Below are positions 57,650 through 64,000 of a stretch of DNA of 64,000 nt, piece after piece (the first letter of the stretch is position 1; every line of letters starts with the position of its first letter). The DNA is from Kaistella carnis. Lineage in GTDB: Bacteria; Bacteroidota; Bacteroidia; Flavobacteriales; Weeksellaceae. Position numbers and translations under genes: made by a program. The notes under the pieces are model-generated. The model had not been told where the DNA came from. It searched no databases and saw nothing but the letters and a program-made list of their open reading frames with translations. Where the stretch lies: positions 620,001 through 684,000 of the forward strand of contig NZ_CP034159.1 in assembly GCF_003860585.1 (NCBI RefSeq). The letters run 5' to 3'.

Positions 57650-57658
57650 TTTAACACA

Positions 57659-58027
57659 ATGAAAATAAAACCGATAAAAACAGAACAACAATATTTTGAA
57701 GCGTTAGAAAGATTAGAACAAATTTTTGATGCTAAGGAAAATACACCAGATGGTGATGAAGCAGAAATTTTGTCTTTACTCATTGATAATTTTGAGAACG
57801 AACATTATGCAATCGAATTGCCGGATCCTATTGAAGCCATCAGAATACGTATGGAGGAAATGGATTTGAAACAGAAAGATATGATAGAAATAATCGGATC
57901 TAAAAGTAAAACGTCAGAAGTTTTGAATCGTAAGAAAAGATTGACACTGGATATGATTAGAAACTTACAAGAAAAACTAAATCTATCTGCTTCGCTTTTA
58001 ATTACAAATTATCCTATTAAAAATTAG
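57659..58027 (+). CDS. higA: HigA family antitoxin with helix-turn-helix
   Basis: A 122-residue protein: an acidic N-terminal helix region (EQQYFEALERLEQIFDAK) and a C-terminal Cro/C1-like HTH (IRIRMEEMDLKQKDMIEIIGSKSKTSEVLNRKKRLT in pieces, about 61-96). It starts 9 bases after higB. It should neutralise HigB and repress the operon through the inverted repeat upstream. Confidence 0.9.
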   Translation: MKIKPIKTEQQYFEALERLEQIFDAKENTPDGDEAEILSLLIDNFENEHYAIELPDPIEAIRIRMEEMDLKQKDMIEIIGSKSKTSEVLNRKKRLTLDMIRNLQEKLNLSASLLITNYPIKN

Positions 58028-58063
58028 GAGAAAAAAGAATTTCTAGTCTTCACTAAAATTATC

Positions 58064-58098
58064 AAAAACTTTAAAGTATAATCTTCTTTAAAGTTTTT
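58064..58098 (+). terminator. Terminator after higA
   Basis: AAAAACTTTAAAG and CTTTAAAGTTTTT pair around a nine-base loop and T's follow. Confidence 0.7.
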
Positions 58099-58246
58099 TT
58101 GTTTTTAAATCTAAACCATTATTCACATTGCTTTTTATATATTTGCGACTGTCATTTTTAAATATATTGAATTGAATTTCAGCATTTGAAATAAACAATT
58201 TTAATAATAGTAAACCGTTATTTATTTTCCCTTTTAAAATTTATTT

Positions 58247-59815
58247 ATGAACTATTCTTTTGCAAGAGCAACCACGATATTATTTTTAATTCTTTCCCTT
58301 TTCATTACTTCTTGTGCGACGAAAAAGCCAGCCGCAAAAACGACCAAGAAACCGCCTGTAACTACAAAACCAACTCCACCAAAAACCATTGTTCAAAAAC
58401 CTGAAGCCAAGCTCAACTTGCCTCAAGTCGATCGCGAATTTCGTGCCGCCTGGATTGCAACCGTGGCAAATATTAACTGGCCATCTAAGAATAATCTGAC
58501 GACGCAGCAGCAAAAAGACGAAGCCATTAAAATTTTGGATCTATTAAAAGAAGCGAATTTTAACGCGGTTATTTTTCAAGCCCGTCCTTCTGCAGATGCT
58601 TTGTATACAAGTGATTTAGAGCCTTGGTCTTATTTTCTAACGGGTGAAATTGGCAAAGCTCCTACTCCATTTTATGACCCATTAGAATTTTGGATTAAAG
58701 AAGCGCATGAACGTGGAATGGAACTTCATGTCTGGTTAAATCCCTATCGTGCACATCATACTACTGGGGGACCAATTACCAGTGAATCAATGGTGAAAAA
58801 GATGCCCGAACAAATCATTAAACTGCGCAATGGAATGTATTGGATGGATCCATCTGATGAAAAAACGCAGGACCACACCGCGAAAGTAATCCGGGATTTG
58901 GTAAAACGCTATGATGTTGATGCCATTCACATCGACGATTATTTTTATCCTTACAAAGAATACAATGGCGGAAAAGATTTTCCGGACAACAGAACTTGGG
59001 CTGCCTATCAAAAAACAGGAGGCAATCTCTCCAGAGCAGATTGGCGCCGTGCCAACGTGAACAAATTTATTAAAAGAATTCACGACGAAATTAAGGCTGA
59101 AAAAAGTTACGTGCAGTTTGGAATAAGTCCGTTTGGCATTTGGAAACCTGGTTTCCCGGAAGGAATTAAAGGTTCATCCCAATACGATGAATTATATGCT
59201 GATGCAAAATTATGGTTAAACCAAGGTTGGCTGGATTATTTTTCACCGCAACTCTACTGGAAAAATGACGGGCCCCAAAGTTTCCCTGCTTTGCTAAAAT
59301 GGTGGGAAAGCGAAAACACACAGAAGCGTCATCTTTGGCCTGGTTTAAATACAGTTGGCCTGCGTGATGTTTCCGACCGACCGGGCGAAATTGTTAGTCA
59401 AATAAATGCAACCCGCTCTATTCTTAAAAACAGCGCGGGAACAATTCATTACAGTGTTGATGGATTATCGAAAAGTCCAGCCATGTATAACGCGGTAAAA
59501 AGTGCCTACAAAACAAAAGCTTTAATTCCAACCACTCCTTGGATCAAAGTTCCAGCCTTAGGAAAACCTATTCTTTTTGCGGAAAATGTCGGAAATTTGG
59601 TGAACTTGAAATGGAATTCGCCTGAACCACAGAAAGCATTCCAGTGGATTCTTTATATCAAGTATGGGGAAAACTGGGAAACAGAAATTTTAGATAAAAA
59701 TCAAAATTCCAAAACTTTACCATTAACAAAAGATGGGAAGAAATTGAGTACGGTAGCGGTTAAATCTGTGGATCGTTTAGGCAATGAAAGTGAGTACGAA
59801 GCGAAGAAATTTTAA
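58247..59815 (+). CDS. GHL10 (DUF187) family glycoside-hydrolase-like lipoprotein
   Basis: A 522-residue lipoprotein with lipobox ITSC (Cys about residue 23) and a Lys/Pro/Thr-rich linker (25-55). Then comes a TIM-barrel part: REFRAAWIATVANINWPS, NAVIFQARPSADALY, GMELHVWLNPYRAHH, DAIHIDDYFYPYKEY, VQFGISPFGIWKPGFP and DYFSPQLYWK, as in GHL10 proteins. A fibronectin-like C-terminal part (about 430-522) follows. The family hydrolyses peptidoglycan- or glycan-like substrates in some members; the substrate here is unknown. Confidence 0.92.
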   Translation: MNYSFARATTILFLILSLFITSCATKKPAAKTTKKPPVTTKPTPPKTIVQKPEAKLNLPQVDREFRAAWIATVANINWPSKNNLTTQQQKDEAIKILDLLKEANFNAVIFQARPSADALYTSDLEPWSYFLTGEIGKAPTPFYDPLEFWIKEAHERGMELHVWLNPYRAHHTTGGPITSESMVKKMPEQIIKLRNGMYWMDPSDEKTQDHTAKVIRDLVKRYDVDAIHIDDYFYPYKEYNGGKDFPDNRTWAAYQKTGGNLSRADWRRANVNKFIKRIHDEIKAEKSYVQFGISPFGIWKPGFPEGIKGSSQYDELYADAKLWLNQGWLDYFSPQLYWKNDGPQSFPALLKWWESENTQKRHLWPGLNTVGLRDVSDRPGEIVSQINATRSILKNSAGTIHYSVDGLSKSPAMYNAVKSAYKTKALIPTTPWIKVPALGKPILFAENVGNLVNLKWNSPEPQKAFQWILYIKYGENWETEILDKNQNSKTLPLTKDGKKLSTVAVKSVDRLGNESEYEAKKF

Positions 59816-60234
59816 ATACTCTATAATTGCCCGATCAGACCAATCAGTTTTCTTGAAGAATTAGGTGATATAATATCATTTTGACTCTTGTAAATTGGCG
59901 ACTTGAATCCAAATGATTCAGCGCCTTTTTTGTTCCAATCGAAATCTGAAAATCAATTCAAAAATAATTAAAAGCGATCTCTTTATTTCTCATTAAAACT
60001 TAATTATTAATTATATCTTTGATTAACAAATAATTACATCGATGAATATTGTTTACTTTAAAAGAAAATAAATATCTAAAACTGATGTAAAGAGATCATT
60101 TTTTTGACGTGCTTGAATCAAAGGTGTTTCCATGTTAGTCCGGAAATACGACATAACTACTCTGCTTTGCGTTATTTCAATGGGTAACTCTAGACGCATT
60201 TTTATAGTAGTACAATCTAAAATATTGAAAGATC
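59816..60234. other. Intergenic stretch with one terminator-like hairpin
   Basis: A 419-base AT-rich gap. A hairpin with GGCG..GAATC / GATTC..CGCC arms and a T run at 59897-59931 probably ends the GHL10 transcript. Apart from that, no gene, RNA or repeat was seen. Confidence 0.5.
59897..59931 (+). terminator. Terminator after GHL10 gene
   Basis: GGCG and GAATC pair with GATTC and CGCC across a bulge, followed by six T's. Confidence 0.55.
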
Positions 60235-61059
60235 ATGTTTTCAATATATTTTCAGCCACATCCTGCTCTTGCAGAATTTGTAGAATGCATCTGTATCATG
60301 GGACATGATTTTTCATGCAGTGATAATCTGTCTCCCTTCTACACCTATATGCCTACGCATACGAGACTGCTTTGCTTTTATCTGGAAGATTCTGTGAAAG
60401 TTAAGAAAGGAGACGGTGAATTTGAAAATCATGGACGCGCCGTAATTATCGGACCACAACTAAAGCCAGTTACTTTGGATCTTGGAAAAAAGCATTCTAA
60501 TTTATTGGTTTTGTTTAAACCTTGCGGTCTTTATCTATTGCTCGGCATTCCTTTATGTCAAATGCTTGACTGCGATTTTGATGCACAATTGATCATTGGT
60601 AAAGAAATAACCGAGATCACCGAGCGATTAATGGAGGCAAAATCCTGTGATGCAAAGAACGGGATCATTCAATTGTATCTGTTGAGCAAATTGAACGAAT
60701 ACCAGCCGCCACTGCCAATTGATCTCGCAATGTCACAAATGGTGAGTTCTTGTGGGAAAATGTCTATGGATTTGCTGGCTGCTAAATCCTGTCTTAGTGT
60801 TCGTCAATTGGAGCGTCAGTCACTTCAGCGAATTGGTTTGCCACCCAAATACTTCGCCAGAATGGTGCGCTTTTCTGTGGCATATAAATTTAAGGAAAGT
60901 AATCCAAAAGCCTGATGGACAGAGATTGCACACCCGTTCGGTTATTATGATCAGATGCACCTGATTCGGGATTTTCATCATTTCACGGGTATCAATCCAA
61001 GCGACCTAAAAGAAGAAGCGATCGTACATTCGGTACGGTTTAATTCTAAAGTTCCATAA
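60235..61059 (+). pseudogene. AraC family transcriptional regulator, broken by in-frame TGA
   Basis: The gene runs 226 codons to a TGA (60913-60915) and then continues in the same frame with WTEIAHPFGYYDQMHLIRDF and HHFTGINPSDLKEEA up to TAA at 61057-61059. The part behind the stop is the second half of the AraC HTH domain. The first HTH is visible as LAAKSCLSVRQLERQSLQRI followed by GLPPKYFARMVRFSVA. The N-terminal part (about 1-160) is an unrecognised sensor domain with GPQLKPVTLDL near 80. The product without the second HTH would be unable to bind DNA normally. Confidence 0.82.
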
Positions 61060-61412
61060 ATTCTTTTTTAGATGATATTAGGAAACTGCAAAATCTTGTG
61101 GTTGATTCTGCCTGCAGTTAAATGATGTCGCTTTTGTACTATGTTAAAGTATGGCAATGAATCTATATTTGGATAAATAATTTTCAATTAAGAGCCTGTG
61201 CTTTAATTCTCTTAAACAAATAAAGCAAATTGTATCCTAATCTAGAAATTCTAACACTGTTCTTAAAATAGGTATTAACTAAAAACTACCAAAAAAGTTA
61301 GTTTTAGAACAGATATACTTTACATCTAAATGTTTTTTCAAGTTAAAGAAAGCTGTGCTTTTTAATTAAATCCTGTTAGTCATTTATTCCTAAACTTTAA
61401 AAATATCACATA
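61060..61412. other. Intergenic stretch without recognised feature
   Basis: A 353-base AT-rich gap between the broken AraC gene and the phospholipase-like gene. No ORF of note, RNA gene or convincing promoter was seen. Confidence 0.5.
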
Positions 61413-63737
61413 ATGCCTGGACCATCTACCCATATCTTGGTTGCCGATGAAATCGTAGCCAACTTACAGAAACTTTCAACAGACTGGCCTTTTAAATTTG
61501 AAGGGTACAAAGAAAATATTAATTCCCCGCCCGATCTGGCGAAACTTGCGTCCACATACAACAACTATTACGCACTCGGCGCAGTGGGCCCTGATCTGTT
61601 TTATTTTCTGGCAGATTTTAGGGCGAAATATGGTCTGCCTATGGCAGAACTTATTAAAATTGTGGATTTCTTAGATAATATTTATGGCAAACTCGATGAG
61701 TGGATTTTGTCAAAGTGGGAACATTATTTCGGAGCGGTTAATCAAAACATCGAAGAGGAAATTAGCCGACTAACCGGCGATTTATCTTCCGTAGTCGCCG
61801 ATATTATGGGCAGTCTTTCTTCCATACTAATGCAGGCTATTATCGACGTTGCCGCTGAAAGAAAAGATTGGTGTGGTTTATTTTCCCTTGGACATAATTT
61901 TGGTATCGATAACAAAGATTTCTTTTGGGCAGATATGCTGCATTATCGACGAACAAGCACATTCGCGAACAATCTTTGGATAATTGCAGATGAAAAAGGT
62001 AAAACCGAACCGGAAAACGCAAAATTGTGGAGTGACCGTTTGAAAGCTTATGCGCTGGGATATATCAGTCACGTGGCAACCGATGTCACCGCACACGCTT
62101 TCATCAATACCAAAGCTGGTGGTCCTTATCGTCTCCACTGGCAGCGCCACCATCTAGTAGAAACTCATGTTGATACAAAAGCCTACAATATTAAACACGG
62201 TTCGGATGCTATTTTTAATCAATATACCCAGTCAGCAGTTCATTACAGGTTTGCTTTTGGGGAAGATGGAGGCGCCGCTGAACATGTAAGACCGAATTAT
62301 GATCCTGGTGATAATACATTGCGTGGTCGGTATGTGAGAAGGCGACAGCTGGATGTTGATTCCGATATGCCGGATCTTTTGGCAGAACTGCTTCGTGAGG
62401 CGATGGACCGAACTTATGATACTCAGGGTCAAAAAAGCAAACACGGCATATTCCGCACAAGTCCAGATATTATCATTAGTGACGACGGCAGACCTGAAAC
62501 TGAAGATATTAAAGCAACCTTTCATGTTTTGTTCCGTTATTTTAAATTCAGTTCTCGTGATGGCTTTGCGCATGAAAAATAGTCTCCACCAGATTTATTT
62601 CCCAATCTTGATTTTCCACAGCTTACAGATCCATTAGATGATCTTGCTCCCAGCGGTAGCGACGACGACAGTGGCTGGAATCTTCTGGATCTTTTTCTTT
62701 CCATTCTTGCGCTCATTGCTTTAATTGCACAAATCGCCATTTATTTAGCGACGATTTTACCTGCGATTCTTCTGGATCTTCGGACCTATGGCGCAAGGCT
62801 ACTCGCCTACTACACCATCGAACTTCCCTTATATCAAATGTTGAAAGCAGAACGTTCCATCTTGGTGATGACAGGTTACCTTCATCCCATGGACGATGAG
62901 ATTGATGATGGACTCATCACCATTGGAATGGAAAATCACGGAACATTTCTGGATAACTTGGCGGCAATGGACGATATTTTTGGATTTGTAGTGCAAAAAA
63001 ATACTCCAGCCTATAGCGTACCTGATACTGAGTTCCCACACACTCATCCTTATGATGCAGTCAATAAAGAATTTACACAATATAATCATCCATGGTCCTA
63101 CCCGAATACTCCCGTTGAACCATGTCCCACTTATCCAGGACCATTTAAAATGGGAGATAACCCGGCGTGGATTGTAAGCAATGCCATTAGATCTAATTTA
63201 GAAACCATCAAAGCTTTATCCGACGCAAAGTCGCCTCTTGAAACAGTAACCTATTGTATGGAGAACGTTTCACCGGAAAACAATCTTGGTGACCCCGTGA
63301 ATTTCTCCACATTTCTGATGTGGCAATTGGCACGTGTTGATGGCTTACCGGAAAATGGACATACCGAGTGGAATATGGACAGCGATCGTGGTTATGCTTT
63401 TAAAAGCTGGGACTGGGCAAGAAACCCACATGATTTAAAAAGGGATATTGATGATCATCAGTACGCGGGTCCCATATCCGTTTTGCCACAACTGGCAGGC
63501 GATGATGCCGGATCACCCAATCCTGAATACTTTGCGAACAGAGATCCGCTGAAGTTGGTTTATCTTGATAAGACCATGCACAACGAATTAGGGAAATATA
63601 TTGAAGAAGATTGTTACAACCGGCGAAAAAATCAATATTACTCCACTGGCGATGTAAAAATCATTTCGAGTAAAAAAACATCCAGAACAAATAATAATAA
63701 TAATAATAATAATAATAATCGAGATCAAATAAATTAG
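61413..63737 (+). pseudogene. Zinc-dependent phospholipase C-like protein, broken by in-frame TAG
   Basis: The frame is interrupted by a single TAG (62580-62582, codon 390) and otherwise open to 63737, giving 774 residues if read through. The N-terminal part (1-300) follows the zinc-dependent phospholipase C / S1-P1-like helical fold: GPSTHILVADEI with His7, LGAVGPDLFYF, GYISHVATDVTAHAFI (HxxxDxxxH), and WQRHHLVETHVD. Behind the stop come SPPDLFPNLDFPQL, a hydrophobic helix region (LLDLFLSILALIALIAQIAI) and a Pro/Asp-rich domain. The C terminus has ten AAT codons. Codon use on both sides of the stop is the same. It could be dead or hit by a sequencing error. Confidence 0.7.
63690..63719 (+). 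repeat. (AAT)10 microsatellite
   Basis: Ten AAT codons in a row encode ten Asn near the C terminus of the phospholipase-like frame. As a triplet repeat, length change would not shift the frame. Confidence 0.9.
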
Positions 63738-63744
63738 TAAAGAC

Positions 63745-64000
63745 ATGAAACCAGATATCGATAAAAGAAGAGGTTGCACTGAGAATAAAGTTAAGATCTG
63801 TACCTGTGGATGCGAACATGAACATCCGAAAACAGAACGTTGTAAATTTTGCGAGGTGTGCGAAGACTATTGTGAGTCGCAAAGTAGATGGGAATACCGC
63901 CATTACCGCCTCTTTTGTCACTGAGGAAGACAGGGTTTTTTATGTTACGGATTATAACAACTTAAATTTCGCTTTTGAGGTTCAGATTTCGGATCAGCAA
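63745..64000 (+). CDS. Cys-rich protein, 3' truncated and probably frameshifted
   Basis: An ATG 7 bases after the phospholipase-like stop opens a 59-codon frame with CTCGCEHEHPKTERCKFCEV and further Cys residues, resembling a small zinc-binding motif, ending at TGA 63922-63924. A different frame, open from 63749 to the window end, encodes TAITASFVTEEDRVFYVTDY and continues NNLNFAFEVQIS, which looks clearly protein-coding. Joining both frames near 63880 by one base would give one longer protein. Alternatively only the second frame is real, for example from ATG 63818. The product is unknown. Confidence 0.35.

Noticed and set aside
49068-63737. Stop-codon reassignment or programmed read-through as explanation for in-frame stops
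   Set aside because: TAA, TGA and TAG are each hit once and all three end normal genes in the same window; no SECIS- or pyrrolysine-type context is visible.
63661-63921. A minus-strand frame with a poly-Tyr stretch
   Set aside because: The Tyr run is only the reverse of the AAT repeat, and the rest mirrors a coding frame on the plus strand.

Overview
The window looks like a chromosomal segment of a Bacteroidota member, most likely class Flavobacteriia (Chryseobacterium/Kaistella-like). This rests on low GC, TAnnTTTG-type promoter elements, a TamL-type lipoprotein assembly factor, a T9SS protein (PorQ) next to cmk, a T9SS C-terminal sorting domain, an atpD-atpC pair separate from the other ATP synthase genes, GLPGLI and DUF2723/GT117 proteins, and frequent TTG starts. 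No rRNA, tRNA, CRISPR array or insertion sequence was found.

Layout. 1-3151: a three-gene set of GCS2-type carboxylate-amine ligase, class I glutamine amidotransferase and ATP-grasp-like protein, probably an uncharacterised amide-bond-forming system. 3161-7921: a minus-strand TetR/TolC/HlyD/DHA2-MFS drug efflux operon with a perfect 18-bp palindrome upstream of tetR and a frameshift in the TolC signal peptide. 8103-18677: holB, an outer-membrane protein with lptC, anmK, a GNAT-nitrilase fusion, a small lipoprotein, a TonB-dependent receptor with kdsA, and a DUF1697 protein. 18755-25363: a large DUF2723 glycosyltransferase-like protein, then two adjacent PLP enzymes that may make sulfonolipid (capnine/sulfobacin) precursors, then a GreA/Rnk-like factor. 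25456-28531: a radical SAM protein with CX4CX2C spacing and a four-repeat membrane protein. 28694-43137: housekeeping and envelope genes (atpC, atpD, ribF, frr, pyrH, porQ, cmk, a YtxH/holin trio, an RNA methyltransferase, tamL, an M28 peptidase). 43279-51787: topoisomerase IV operon with an unknown membrane protein between parE and parC, FMN reductase, a broken T9SS cargo gene, ychF and ferritin. 52040-54932: BlaI-type repressor, BlaR1-like M56 protein, a GLPGLI protein and the remains of a second GLPGLI gene. 55267-59815: typA, a HigBA toxin-antitoxin pair and a GHL10 lipoprotein. 60235-64000: an accessory end with an AraC regulator broken by TGA, a zinc-dependent phospholipase C-like gene broken by TAG, and a probably frameshifted Cys-rich gene running off the window.

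Two themes stand out. First, lesions (in-frame TAA, TGA and TAG, one clear and one possible frameshift, one internally deleted paralogue) fall in accessory genes, while the housekeeping genes look intact. Second, several genes have a TAnnTTTG -7 element whose final TTG is in frame with the gene, which creates false upstream TTG starts; this decides the starts of atpD, pyrH, typA and probably the radical SAM gene. All functions are assigned from sequence motifs by eye; no database search was run.
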